Shown: piece after piece, positions 1 to 10,613 of the stretch
How the letters are laid out: every line of letters starts with the position of its first letter
Position numbering within the stretch: position 1 is the first letter of the stretch
Source of the DNA: Heliopora coerulea
Taxonomy: Eukaryota > Cnidaria > Anthozoa > Scleralcyonacea > Helioporidae
DNA length: 64,000 bases
Direction of reading: 5' to 3'
NCBI GenBank assembly: GCA_030142905.1
Contig: JASJOG010000055.1
Location: forward strand, 1,099,501 to 1,163,500
The notes under the pieces: generated by a model
What the model was told of the DNA's origin: nothing
Database searches by the model: none
The model's input: only the letters and a program-made list of their open reading frames with translations
Position numbers and translations under genes: made by a program

Positions 1-252
1 CTTGGCTTACATCATTTCGGGTCGCTTCCAGGAATTTGATAACGTTACCGAGAATTTCAACACATTTGAAAAATGGGTCAAAATTTTTTAAAGTGTCACA
101 GGAAAATCCCCCGACAAAAAATTTTAGAACATTTTTCAAATTTTAAACATTCCAAATCTCCCTAGCAACTTGAACAGCTTGATGTCAACATAAAAACTAT
201 TTTCAGTTTGGTCAGTTGTTAGGGATATCTGGAATGTCAGGAAATCCCCAAT
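1..252 (+). repeat. Polinton A left terminal inverted repeat (partial)
   Basis: The segment matches the reverse complement of about 19,615-19,866, for example GATAACGTTACCGAGAATTT here against its complement near 19,820. The pairing is still present at base 5, so the outer part of this repeat lies before the window. Confidence 0.85.
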
Positions 253-319
253 CATTTGTTTTGTGGAATTCCCATATTTTCACATAGTTTTAAGCAAACA
301 ACTTTGTTGATAAAGTATG

Positions 320-3300
320 TTATGGTTTAAATCCAAATGTATTCTCATAAGTGTTAATCATTTCATTCATATAATGTCCATATGCTAATGTATCTATTTT
401 ATTTTCAAGTATTATTCTTTTATCATCTTTTGAGGATAATGCAATTTTTTCAACACTTTCAGTATATAATTCGTGATTACGTAGTCTTATTAAATTCATT
501 TTTCTAATTTGTTCTTCTCCACTAAATAAGCAATCTTTATAATTTTAAAATGTTATATTTTTTCAATAACATTTTTTTCACTCCTTTGCATCTATTTCAT
601 AAGAATATAAGTTTGATCTGAGTCCTACAAATTCTTCTATTTGTTTGCACCTGCACTCATCTTTCATCATTCCAATTACTTTTTTATTCTTTCCTGTTGG
701 AATTCCACTTTCATGATCTTTTGGATATTTACTTGTGTCAAACATTTTTTCAACATCTGGGGATATATCCTTATAAAAATCTCCAGTTTGACTTTCATAC
801 ATTAAACTGTCAGTATCTGTTAATAACAATATAGCATTTTCTCCATATTTTGGTTTAATATAATTATAACGAAAATCATACATAAGAGTCTTTGATAAAT
901 CCAATATACTCATTCCCAAATATATGGGTTTATCTAGCTTAATTTTTTTATGCATATGCACAGCAATTAAATTTTCAGAAAATATTGTTCTTTTGTTAAA
1001 ATTAGTTTTTGAAAATAATTTTAATGCTTTTTCTTCTCTGTTAACTAATTGTATATCAACTCTGTTTCTAACATTCTCCATAGTTTTTCCAAATACAGAA
1101 TTATTCATAAGTTTGAAAAAGTCTTTTTCAAATTAATTTTTTGCTTCTGTTCTCAGTTTTGTGTTTAAATCAATATATTTTTTTGTAAAATCTTCTTCAC
1201 AAAATTTAATACCTTTATGAATTTTTGTGATTTTTAATCCTAATTTTTTATATAATTTCAAGTTTTCACTATGTAAAACATATTTTTCTTTATTATTCAA
1301 ATTTGGAATTAATTTTTCAACACCTCCTGCTCCGCAGGTACCATCTTTCTGGAGCTAACGGATATTCGCTATGTAAATCATGTAGCTCTTCAGGATATTT
1401 CAAGTCAACTTCCAATATACAAGGAAATTTTTCCCAATTTTGTAATTCTTTCTCATTCATCCATTTAAAATCTTTCACAGGAAGTTTTTTACTCATAGCC
1501 CACCCATGAAGATTATTTGCATCTAAATAAGCAAGATATATGTAATCTTCTTCAGGATTATACTTTGAGCCCATATAAGGGTTATTAGCTTTTGAATATC
1601 TCTTTGTAATGGTGGAAATTCCCCCTGTAATTCCATTTTGAATCATAAGGTACATTTGTGGATCAGATAATAATTCCAATTCAACTCCAGTCATTTTTAA
1701 CATTGCATCCCAAGCAAGCCCTGGAGAAGTATAATACCAAGCTGGATCTAATTTATAATTTTCTTTACAAGCTTTTCTAACATTTTCAAAAACATCTGCC
1801 AAAAGTATTACATCAGTTTTCAAATATAAGTCATGATATTCTTTCATATTTTTGATATTAAATTTTTTCCAAACATTTTTGCATGACATGTTTGAGGAAG
1901 TTGATCGTCCAGGTTAGTGTAGTCTTGAGAAAGACTGTTTGTTGAAGTGACTGACGTTTCGACAGCCTTAGCAGACTCTGAAGATGACCGCTGCTAAGGC
2001 TGTCGAAATGTCAGTCACTTCAACAAACAGTCTTTCTCAAGACTACACTAACCTGGATGATCAACTTCCTCAAACATGTTAAGATTCTCCCAGGTTCAAA
2101 CCATTTACTTTATTTTGTGCATGCTCATAATCCTCCTCTGTTATATTTTCATCATTTAATTTTGAATAAAATTCTTTAATACCAGGTAATTTTTCTTTAT
2201 TTAATTTTTCAATGGAATCAAACCTTTTCTAGTTAATAATTCTCTTTCTTTTTTATTTTTATCTAAATTTTTAACTAAGTTTCCTAAACTACTTTGCATA
2301 AATTTAAAACTATTGATAAATCTAATTTGTTTTTTAACATTAATCATTTCTTTGATTTTATACTCTATTTCACCTTTTTTATTATTAAATTCCTCACATT
2401 CAATGTTTTCTTTACATCTATTTTAAATTGTTTTTCTGTAATTATTTGTTTAGATTCAAATTTATCAACAATAATCTCTTTTATAAAGCTGATATATTTT
2501 TCTTTGGTGTTGGGGATACAATTAATTTCACCCTCTGAAACTCCAATATTTTTAATAAACAAATGACTGTCATAATTTTGTAAATTATAAAATATAACCA
2601 GAATAAATTTAGTTTTTTTAATTTTTGAATTACAACTAATACAAGCAGCTCCACGATATTTTCCAGTATAATGACAGTGATCAGCAACTTTATCATTTTC
2701 AAATTCTTTAGCACATGCATTTTCAAACTCTTCTTTATCCTTTTCTATAAATATTATCTTTTTTTGGAATTTAAATTGTTCATGTATTTTTTTAATATTA
2801 TTTTTTAAACTTTCTACAAATTTAGTTGAGATTTTTTCACACATGTCAGCTCTGCTGTCTGATTTTTTAGTGTATTTTACTAATTTTGGTTTAAATAAAT
2901 TATCATCAAAACATTTTATCAAATAGCAATATCCAGATGGTTCATGTTTTTAAAATTGTTTTGTATTATCACCAATATTTTTATCCTCATATTTTAAATT
3001 ACATTCAAAATCTACATAAATTACAAATGGAATATTGTGCATTTTTTCACGATTTTTAAACTTCAATTTTTCTCCTTTATCAGGATAAACAGTTTTTCCA
3101 CATTTATAATTTGAACAATATTCCAAATGATTTTTAAGAGTTTTTTCATTTCTAAAATTTTGTAAACAATAATTACAAATATGTAATTTCTCTTTATGTT
3201 TATTTACTTGACTTGAAAATAATCTATTCATGTTTTTAATTAAACAATGTTTATCACCATTTTCATTACTTATTAACAATATGTTCATGTGTGTATTCAC

Positions 3301-4452
3301 ATGTGTGTTAACTTTATCAGAAGCATTTGCATTGCTCACTCTCAAAGGAAAAATTTCACATTTTATCTTGTCATTTCCAAATTTACTCTCTTCTTCTTTA
3401 TATCCAAACACATTAATTGCAATGTTATTACCTTCTGCACAGCAGTTTTTTTCAAATTTATCAATATCTGAAAATCCATATAGGAAATTAATCCCATTAA
3501 TATTAAAACTCTCAGCTTTCTTTTTTAAAATTTTTGTAATTCTGCCAGGATTTCTCAAATTTGGATTGGTTTTCAAAAGTTCATTTATTGTTACACACCA
3601 CAATAAGCATTTTTGGTCATCATTCATAGGATTAATAATTGCATTTTTATCTTTTAAAAATTTGAGGGTAGGAATATAAGATGATGCAAGTAATCGTTGA
3701 ATTTTATTAATATTAAGAATTATTTTTAAACTTTTATAACATTTCCATAAACTTGAATATCTTAAATATTCTTCAAAACTTTGAATAATTTTATCTTTCA
3801 TTTTATCATGTATTTTATCAAAATTGCTTCCAGCAAAAATTTCTTCATAATAACTATGAAAATGTGCCTTATCTATAGTTTCCTCTCCAGTTGCAGGATT
3901 GTTTTTTTTCATTAAACATTCAGGAGTTAATTGTTGTTTAGTACTTGGATATTTTTTAAACTTTTTAATTACCAATGGTTTTATTTTTAAAAGCAAACTC
4001 AAAGGATCATATAAAGATAATCCAGCTTTTTCCAAATCCAATGTATATCTTTTTGTAACATTCAAACCTTCTTTATCCAATTTAAACTTTGGTTCACTCA
4101 TTACAGCTTTTTTCTGAAACTTGTTAAAGATATCCAAAACATTGTTTTTTAAATAATTAAACCAATTTATTGTCTTTTCTGTTCCTTTTTTAACTTTATT
4201 TCTATATTTATCAAATAAATTAATAACTTCTTTTTTATTCTTGTTAAATAAATTAGTTACTTCTTCTTTAGACCTTTTAATCAATCTTTTAATTTTTGAA
4301 ACATATTTTGTTGGTTTTAATAAATTACCTTCAAATTAAGGATTAGGTGTATCAAGCAAATTCCATTTAAAAACATTTTTTGGTTTTAATAAAGGAGCAT
4401 TAACATTAGGGACATCTGTGTCCAATCTATTTTTGGTTTCATTTGAGGTCAT
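320..4452 (-). pseudogene. Protein-primed DNA polymerase B (Polinton A), broken
   Basis: Replicates the element from a protein primer. Reading leftwards from the ATG at 4,452, an N-terminal extension (stop near 4,338) is followed by a C2H2-like finger (ICNYCLQNF..H..YC, ~3,190-3,120). Next come exonuclease motif I (YVDFEC, ~3,010), an endonuclease VII-like motif (VADHCHYTGKYRGAACISCN, ~2,690-2,630), exo II (NLQNYDSH) and exo III (YHDLYLKTDV, ~1,825). Polymerase motif A is YLDANNLHGWAM (~1,510), motif B MNNSVFGKTMEN (~1,100) and motif C LTDTDSLMYE (~810); the C terminus includes INTYENTFGFKP before the stop at 320-322. The frame is interrupted at ~2,930, by a hairpin insertion at 1,886-2,079, near 1,325 (palindrome) and near 1,110-1,140. 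The element B copy is the direct relative. Family assignment is firm; activity is not expected. Confidence 0.9.
1886..2079. repeat. Hairpin (fold-back) insertion in polymerase A
   Basis: Two ~90-bp arms are near-perfect reverse complements around a ~16-nt loop (~1,976-1,992). Outer arm sequences are ACATGTTTGAGGAAGTTGAT and its complement. It interrupts the polymerase frame between the stretch ending in ITEEDYEHAQ and the one starting near VWKKFNIK. A CATGCA(C/A)AAA stretch occurs on both sides of a slightly larger insert (~1,880-2,117), which could be the target duplication. It has no coding capacity. It resembles a MITE or the inverted terminal part of another transposon; its class is unknown. 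Confidence 0.75.
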
Positions 4453-4471
4453 AGTGTTTTTTATTTATATG

Positions 4472-4514
4472 TATTTTTTTTCTTAAGAGCAAATTGCTTT
4501 GTCAGCAAAAAAAA
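4472..4514 (-). promoter_or_regulatory. Repeated upstream motif before polymerase gene
   Basis: On the minus strand this reads TTTTTTTGCTGACAAAGC, then CTCTTAAGAAAA, 20-60 bases upstream of the polymerase ATG. A second copy lies at 4,853-4,890 upstream of another small ORF. Position and repetition suggest a promoter or mRNA leader; this is inference. Confidence 0.4.
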
Positions 4515-4557
4515 GAATAAAAATTAATTTAATTTTTATTCTTCACCATGTTTATGT

Positions 4558-4833
4558 TTAATTAAATTTGAAAATATTAACAGCTAAATTTAATCTTTTT
4601 GGCTTAGGTTTTAAAATAATTTTATAATGTGTATAAATTTTTTTCTCCAGTTTTGTATTCAATATCAAAATCACTAAAAATACAAAATTTTTCTTTGTAA
4701 TTGAATATTCATGATGCCGCAAAAGTCCTCCAGAAAGTTTACTAATGTTTTTTCTAAAAATATATTTTAAATCGACTTTGTTATAATTTTCATAATTTAA
4801 AAATATTTCAATAATTTGTGTTTCTTGATTCAA
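4558..4833 (-). CDS. Unrecognised small lysine-rich protein, Polinton A
   Basis: A 91-codon open frame between the polymerase gene and the HTH-like gene. It has no ATG at its apparent beginning: the first codon of the frame is TTG in the context AAACATTGAATC, where a neighbouring gene would show ATG, so the start may have been lost. The middle is YNKVDLKYIFRKNISKLSGG. The C-terminal third is basic (KPKPKR). I do not recognise the family and see no copy in element B. The upstream motif shared with the polymerase gene (4,853-4,890) is the best argument that it is real. Confidence 0.4.
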   Translation of the reverse strand: MNQETQIIEIFLNYENYNKVDLKYIFRKNISKLSGGLLRHHEYSITKKNFVFLVILILNTKLEKKIYTHYKIILKPKPKRLNLAVNIFKFN

Positions 4834-4852
4834 TGTTTTTATTATATAAAAA

Positions 4853-4890
4853 TGTTTTCTTAAGAGTGAATCGCTTAGTCAGCAAAAAAA
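4853..4890 (-). promoter_or_regulatory. Second copy of the upstream motif
   Basis: Minus strand TTTTTTTGCTGACTAAGC, then GATTCACTCTTAAGAAAA, then TATATAATAAA a little downstream. It matches the motif at 4,472-4,514 with a few substitutions, and both copies end just before a gene start. Confidence 0.4.
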
Positions 4891-4902
4891 ATGAATTGAT
4901 AT

Positions 4903-5272
4903 TTATTGTTTGATTACTAAAAATGTGTATTCTTTAATTTTAAAATTTTTTTTTTCTCTAATTTTATCTTTAATAACTTGTGGATTTACACCAACTTTTT
5001 TGCAGCTGTATAAAGACTTTTAAAATTGAAAATTTCACCCATTTTGTTTTTTATAATAAATACTACTGTTGGTTTTTTAACTTTTTCTCTACAATACTTT
5101 TCAAATTTTTCATTATTATTGGAAAATTGCAAATCTAAAATTTTTTCTAACTCATTTTTGTTATATTTTCCATAATATTTTATATTTTTTCTTTTGCCAT
5201 TTTTGTCAATTGTCTATAAGTATGGCCTGCTTGCAGTGTATAACTTTCACAATGCTTGCTTTGCTCACTCAT
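4903..5272 (-). pseudogene. Small NUMOD/IENR-like DNA-binding protein, Polinton A
   Basis: Starts at ATG 5,272 (MSEQSKHCESY). After a frameshift near 5,190 it continues with KYYGKYNKNELEKIL and then GEIFNFKSLYTAAKK, ending KEYTFLVIKQ before TAA. The pattern F.SLY.AAK followed by a short helix and a basic stretch resembles the NUMOD1/IENR modular DNA-binding repeats of mobile endonucleases. Element B has the homologue at 55,903-56,231 (KRFKSLYATAKYFHSWPAT) next to its polymerase, so position is conserved. There is no catalytic domain. A role in binding the element ends or regulating replication is possible but unproven. Two frameshifts (~5,190 and ~4,995). Confidence 0.5.
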
Positions 5273-5443
5273 TTTATTTTATATGATTTTTTATTTAAGA
5301 AAAAATTTATATATCTTTTAATAACATACAAAATGCATCAAAATTTTTAACAAATACAGTAAGATTTTCTTCCAATTTTTCAATATTAAATTTTTTTTGT
5401 CTCTATTAAATAATTTAAAAACTTGATATAGTTAAAATTTTTT

Positions 5444-5560
5444 CTATTTTTTTAAACTTTTTTTTATTTTATATATCAAAAAAATTTCTCTTTTATGTTC
5501 AGAATTTTTTTTATGATAAATTTGAATAATTTTTTCAAATTCTTTAATGTCATCATTCAT
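5444..5560 (-). CDS. Possible 38-residue basic peptide
   Basis: ATG at 5,560 is preceded by AAATAA, the typical start context of this element. It encodes MNDDIKEFEKIIQIYHKKNS and a lysine-rich tail, ending at TAG 5,444-5,446. It follows the 23-residue membrane peptide by seven bases. No homologue is seen in B and no family is recognised. Confidence 0.3.
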   Translation of the reverse strand: MNDDIKEFEKIIQIYHKKNSEHKREIFLIYKIKKSLKK

Positions 5561-5567
5561 TTATTTT

Positions 5568-5639
5568 TTAACAATTAAAATGTTGAAAAAGCAATATTGA
5601 AGAAATAATTATAATTCCAAACATTACAACAGGATCCAT
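5568..5639 (-). CDS. 23-residue single-pass membrane peptide
   Basis: ATG at 5,639 is preceded by AAATAA. The peptide begins MDPVVMFGIIIISSILLF and ends HFNC, so it is almost entirely one hydrophobic segment. It is placed between two conserved small genes. Small hydrophobic peptides are common in compact viral genomes, but nothing here identifies its role. Element B shows no copy. Confidence 0.35.
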   Translation of the reverse strand: MDPVVMFGIIIISSILLFQHFNC

Positions 5640-5656
5640 TTATTTTATTTATACTG

Positions 5657-6074
5657 TTATATAAATTTATAAACTATGAAGCCTCCTGAAATTCCAATCA
5701 GAAAAAAAGCAACATTTTGATATTCTTTCATCTCATCTGAAGGTTTATAATAATCCTCCAATTTTGGTTCTGGTGTATTGTTATATTCTTGCTTTAAACT
5801 TTTCACACAATTATTCATTTCTGCTAAAGTTTTCAAAGACATGTTTGTTCTATTTATATCCACATTTGCATCAGATAATTGCTGTCTTAATTTTTCAATC
5901 TCTTCTTTTTTTCCACTTGTCCTTCATACCATTTTTCTTTATCTTTTGCTAATTTTTCCATTGCTTCATTATGTATTTTTATCTCTTTTTCATATCCAGT
6001 ATGATTTAATTTTGAAAAAGAATCCAGCACCTGTAAAAGCAACTGCATTAAATAATCCACCAATTACTGTTTAA
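5657..6074 (-). pseudogene. Small membrane/coiled-coil protein, Polinton A
   Basis: Homologue of B 55,461-55,870. The N terminus is hydrophobic (GGLFNAVAFTGAGFFF), the middle is a charged coiled-coil (EKWYEGQV region, then DANVDINRTNMS), a proline-acidic linker leads to EDYYKPSDEMKEYQ, and the end is a second hydrophobic segment (VAFFLIGISGGFIVYKFI). The expected ATG reads ATT, and two frameshifts occur (~6,010 and ~5,920); the last 68 codons are intact. Two membrane segments around a coiled coil suggest a virion or membrane-associated protein. I do not recognise a named family. Confidence 0.55.
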
Positions 6075-6125
6075 TTTTTTTTATTCATCAAAAATCTTGT
6101 ATTTTTTTTATGACTTTCAAAACTT

Positions 6126-6353
6126 TCAGTTTTGTTTGAAAGGGTCTGTGGGAATCCATTTTTTGTCGTGTGCATATTTAATTCCAAGTGTTGATAATCG
6201 TACAGCCACTGCAAGTTTTAAAGTTGGTATTAAACTAGTAGGAGTTGACAAACCTTCATTTAATACTTTTCTTGTTATCATCCCAGCACCTACAGATCCA
6301 AATGTAATTAATGTAGAATCAAATAGTTCATTCATCACTTCTTTTCTATTCAT
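6126..6353 (-). CDS. Conserved 75-residue membrane protein, Polinton A
   Basis: Intact, starting MNRKEVMNELFDSTLITFG and ending KKWIPTDPFK. Its counterpart is B 55,228-55,458, about 70 percent identical by eye, with the same neighbours. Two Gly/Ala-rich hydrophobic stretches (~residues 13-30 and 40-58) suggest a small membrane protein or an amphipathic capsid-associated peptide. It survives intact in both copies while neighbours are broken, which may reflect small size or recent decay. No known family is recognised. Confidence 0.65.
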   Translation of the reverse strand: MNRKEVMNELFDSTLITFGSVGAGMITRKVLNEGLSTPTSLIPTLKLAVAVRLSTLGIKYAHDKKWIPTDPFKQN

Positions 6354-6499
6354 TTATTTATATACATAAATTTTTTTTTTAATTTAATCAAAATTTTCAA
6401 AACCTTGAGCAGCACATTTTTGAAATTTATCAGAAGCACTCACTTGCTTCACTAAGAACTCCGTTCGATCACTCGCTCTGCTATTTTCTTCTTTTACAT

Positions 6500-6740
6500 T
6501 GTTTACTATTTCTTTTTCTTCCCTTTTGTCTTTTTATATGAATAATATAATCCCCCAAGTGTAGCAACAAGCCCCACACCTCCAATAAAATATCTAAAAT
6601 CTATGTAATCAGTTATTTCTCTTTGGTTAACTGCTTCTTTTTCCGCTTTGCTTCTCTTGAAATTTTTGCCAATCTTTTTCCTAATTCTACTTTAGCAGTT
6701 TTTAACTGCTGTTATTTTAGTACTCTGTTAACTCATTTAT
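6500..6740 (-). pseudogene. Basic single-pass membrane protein, Polinton A
   Basis: Decayed homologue of B 54,380-54,665. Readable pieces are KVELGKRLAKISREAK, then after a frameshift ITDYIDFRYFIGGVG and LGGLYYSYKKTKG. A basic N-terminal helix, one membrane segment and a basic tail can be seen. A perfect palindrome with a 3-base loop (AGCAGTT TTT AACTGCT, 6,694-6,710) lies at the expected N terminus, close to where the frame breaks. Function unknown. Confidence 0.5.
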
Positions 6741-6744
6741 TTAT

Positions 6745-6935
6745 ACCTTGATTTGTTTTTATAATTTTATTTAAAATTTATTAAAAGTTATTGCAAGTAT
6801 ATTTAAAATTTATTCAAAATTATTACAAGTTTATTTAAAATTAACTATGACTTGCTAAAGACGTGTTACAAGTCTATTTAAAATTAACTTACAATCCACC
6901 TGCATTCTGCTACAAACAAATTTTAAACAAATTCA
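6745..6935. repeat. AT-rich tandem repeat downstream of fiber gene A
   Basis: Degenerate units of about 40 bases containing TATTTAAAATT and TTACAAGT are repeated about four times. Element B has a similar block at the same place after its fiber gene (54,094-54,375). No gene is visible. It could be a transcription end region or a spacer. Confidence 0.5.
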
Positions 6936-8616
6936 AGCAAAATTATTATTTTTTCAATCAAAGATCAGCAAAGCTGTTTTTGTTTTACAAATTATCGATA
7001 ATAGATTGATCAAAATCTACACTAAATTTTTGACACAATGCAACATGATTTATTAATTTCTTTTTCTTTCATTTTTCTTTCAGTTAATGTAGAAGTAAAA
7101 AAAATCCCTTCTTCAAATATATATGAATTTGTTAAACTTTCAGATCCTAAAGTTAAATTATTTGTTCCACTTGTTTTTGCTTAAGTTGTAAAATTTTTAA
7201 TTAATTTTCCATTTGCCCAAAAACTTGATTTATTTGTTTTTGGATTACTTTCTGTGTCAATATGAATACTTATGCAACAGACTTTGCATTTTTCAAAAAT
7301 ACTTGTTTTAATTGGAAAAACACTTTTATTTATCTCATGTTAGTCTGTTGTTCCTTCACCATATATAACAAATTTATCTAAATTTTTATATCCAAATCCT
7401 CTCCAATCATTTTGATCTGTATTTTTATTCCCCATTAATATTGTCAAATTATCAGAATTGTAAGAATAATCCAAAAGTAAATAAACAAGAAAAACATTTA
7501 AATAATCTTTTTTTCCTGATTGAGTATTGATGTTTAAATTTAAACTCATTCTGTCGTGAATTCCATCAATGTATAAAATTTTTTTACTTGAAACACTAGA
7601 ATTTTTTAAAATAGGCTGGTGCAATTTGCTAGTTTCTGTAAAATTTTCATCTGAAATTTTTTATTGATTATACCAAATTACTATTCTATTATCTGTTCCG
7701 TCATATTTTAAATAACTTGTTAGATCATAAATTTCACCATAAAAATTAAAATCCGAATTTAATATGTAACTTTCAATAAGGTTTAAATGGTAAGCAGTAT
7801 TTTTAATTTTATCATCAACATATTTTTTCCTAGTTAAATGTGTATCATCTGTTGGATCTGAATTTTTAATAATTTTATGATTTCCCATATTAATATCTTC
7901 CGTTATGTTTCCACCAGATAATCTTAATTAATTATTCAATTCACCCAAAACCCAACCTTTTCTTGTCAGATGATTGTCATTTGTTGATTTGAAACAGATA
8001 AAATATTATTATTTTGCATGTTCAAATTGCCTGTCATTGTATCACCAGCTTTCAAAACTCTTAAATTATCTTGATTGTCAACATATAACTTTCTACATAA
8101 ATTATTATTAAAAGCCAGATCTCTTGATGTTCAATTTTGATATTGCCCAGTTGAAATGTCACTAGATAAAACCTTCCCACTTTTGTCAAATTTGTCATTC
8201 AATTTTCCATCAACATATTTTTTTTGGCACAAATCTTTATCACTTGTAGGATCCGCAGTTGTTGTAATTTTATTATTTCCATTGATAATATTTCCTGACA
8301 TTGTTCCTCCTGTTCTTGATAATTTTTTAGCATCTTGATCATCTACATATTTTTTCCGACTGAAATCTTTATCACCTGTAGGGTCTGCAGTTGTAGTAAT
8401 CTTATTATTACCCATGGTGCTATTTCCTAACATGGTACCTCCTGTTTTTGATAGAAAATCTCTTCCTCCCCCACTGCTTGAAACTTTGTCATCTACATAT
8501 TTTTTTCTTGCCAAATGCACGTTTTCTGTTGAATCAACTGATGTTATTATATGGTGTGAGTCCATGTTGATATCTCCTGTCATATCCCCTCCTGTGGTGG
8601 AAAGTTTTCCCATTAC

Positions 8617-8629
8617 ATCAGTTTTTAAA
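8617..8629. repeat. 13-bp target duplication, left copy
   Basis: ATCAGTTTTTAAA occurs here and again at 11,856-11,868, exactly bounding the Penelope-like insertion. Each copy belongs to the fiber gene. Confidence 0.85.
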
Positions 8630-8855
8630 TAAAAAATAAAACAAATTCCGAAAATAGACATCTTGTGTTCTTGATATTCAAGTTAAAAAACAAGAGTGTA
8701 CAGACAGAGTCGGTGATATTTCGTCTTTATTCCAAAGACATTGTCAAACCAATGAGACTACAAGCAAGCGGTGATCTATATGTATAGCTATTTACCGACA
8801 CAGCGGAAGTATACAATTACAGGATGGTGTAAGCCAATGTGATGGTTTAATGGCT

Positions 8856-10613
8856 CTAGAACAATGACAGTTTTTTACAAGCTTTAAGACCACTGTTGAG
8901 TTGTGGCATATTACGTTTTATCGATAGTGATTCCAGGATAAGGAGTTGATTAGGATTGCTATTATTACAACGATATAAGATTTTAGTATTAGTTGGAATT
9001 AGATTACAAGGATTGCAAAGTAAGTCGGTGAAGTCCTTCTCAGATTCAATGTCAGGAAATGATGAAAGGCAAGAGATGAAGTTTGCGTCTGGACAGTCTA
9101 GGAGATGTTGAGATATGGCACTAGAGTTATTGTAATTGGTAGCGTGCTGTGTTAGTCGAGATTGTAGGTTACGTTCAGCCACAGCCAGGACATTTAAATT
9201 CATAAACAACGTTAGCTTTAGAAAGTTCCGGAATTTTATCCTTTTTGGGACAGAAAAATGACGTTTTCTTGATTTGATAAATCACGATTGGTTTAATTGG
9301 AATTTTCAAACTGTGACGGATTTTGCGAATGACGTTGAAAACTAAATTTTCACCTTGTTTTCCAAGATATGGTATTCTGAAATAAATTTTTGGCGAATCA
9401 TTGTGGGCAATATGTTCCATTGAATTAGTGTTAGATATAACCTTGTTTTTGAGTTTGTGAATCAAAAAATTCCGGACTTTTAGAGGAAAACCGTTCCATG
9501 ACATAAAAGACTTTAATGTACGAATTTGGTTATCAAATACTGTTTGATTAGAGCAGATCTTAAACATGTGAAAGAATAAAGAGTTTATCCAAGTGGTTTT
9601 GCGGTTGAAAGGTTCAAAACTAGAAAAATGCGTGTACTGGCCTGTGTGAGTTGTTTTTTTTTTGAAAATATCAAGGCCGTCATCGGTAATCTTGAGATCG
9701 AGAAAGTGAACACGTGAGTCAGAAAAATCGTCAAACATAAATTTAAGATTTTTATCAAAACTGTTAAATTTTGAAAGAACATGAGGAATATCAGAAGGTC
9801 GAATAAGAACCAAGGTGTCATCGACATAACGATGATAAAACTTAATGACACCTGAATTAATCAGATTTGTAACAATGACATTTTCAAATTCGATGAGAAT
9901 AATTTTGCTAGAACGGGTCCTAGCAAAGACCCTATAGAAACGCCATCGAGTTGTTCATACAGAGTTCCATTGCATGAGAATATAGTTATAGTGCATGATT
10001 CAAGAATAAGTTTTTTGAGAGTTGACTTCCGAAGTGTAGTATCAATTAGATTTTGTTAATTGTTCTATGCAAAGGCACGTTAGTAAAAAGAGACTCGACA
10101 TCGAAGGAGATAAATTTATAACCTTGGGAAATTACATCTTTTGGTATAGGTTTAATTGCTTTGGTAGCATCGAAAGAGTCTCGCAGTGAAAATTGATTAA
10201 GAGTAATGGGATTTAAAAGGCTGGCAATAAATTTTCCTACATTGTAATGTGGCGTGTTCATAGTGTCGATAATCGGTCGAAACTTAGGTAGTGAGTCGAA
10301 TTGTTTGTGTGTTTTAGGTAATCCATGTGCTCTAGCAAAGTGTGCGTGATTTGGTCTCAAAAAAGCATGTTCAGTTACATTGATCTCACCACGGTTGAGG
10401 AGTTTGCATAAGTAGGATTATAAGGTAGAGAGTCTGGTGGAAGTAAGGTCCTTGGAAACACGTTTAAATTTCTGAGGATCATCAAACAAAGAGTTAAGAG
10501 AGTGTACGTAATCAGAGCGGTTTAACAAGACAATACCATTGCCTTTGTCAGGTTTGAGAATAGCGAAGTCAGTATTGAGTTTCTTAAGTATACGGATACG
10601 CTTACACTTACGT
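8856..10613 (-). pseudogene. Penelope-like RT and GIY-YIG protein, left copy
   Basis: Reading leftwards: LKPDKGNGIVLLNRSDYV (~10,560), a Penelope RT N-terminal signature; HGLPKTHK; FDVESLFTNVPL (RT motif A, ~10,090); a frame break; HRYVDDTLVL (motif C, ~9,830); HVHFLDLKITDDGL-like linker; then the CPGCG zinc-like stretch before the endonuclease. About 20 bases coding the YIGKT part of GIY-YIG are missing near 9,175, leaving ERNLQSRLTQH onward. Stops lie near 10,430 and 10,046. Reverse transcription plus target nicking is the family role; this copy cannot make a full protein. Confidence 0.85.

Noticed and set aside
3230..3679. 149-codon plus-strand ORF opposite the polymerase
   Set aside because: Antisense shadow of the Polinton A polymerase N terminus, whose C2H2 and exonuclease motifs are on the minus strand.
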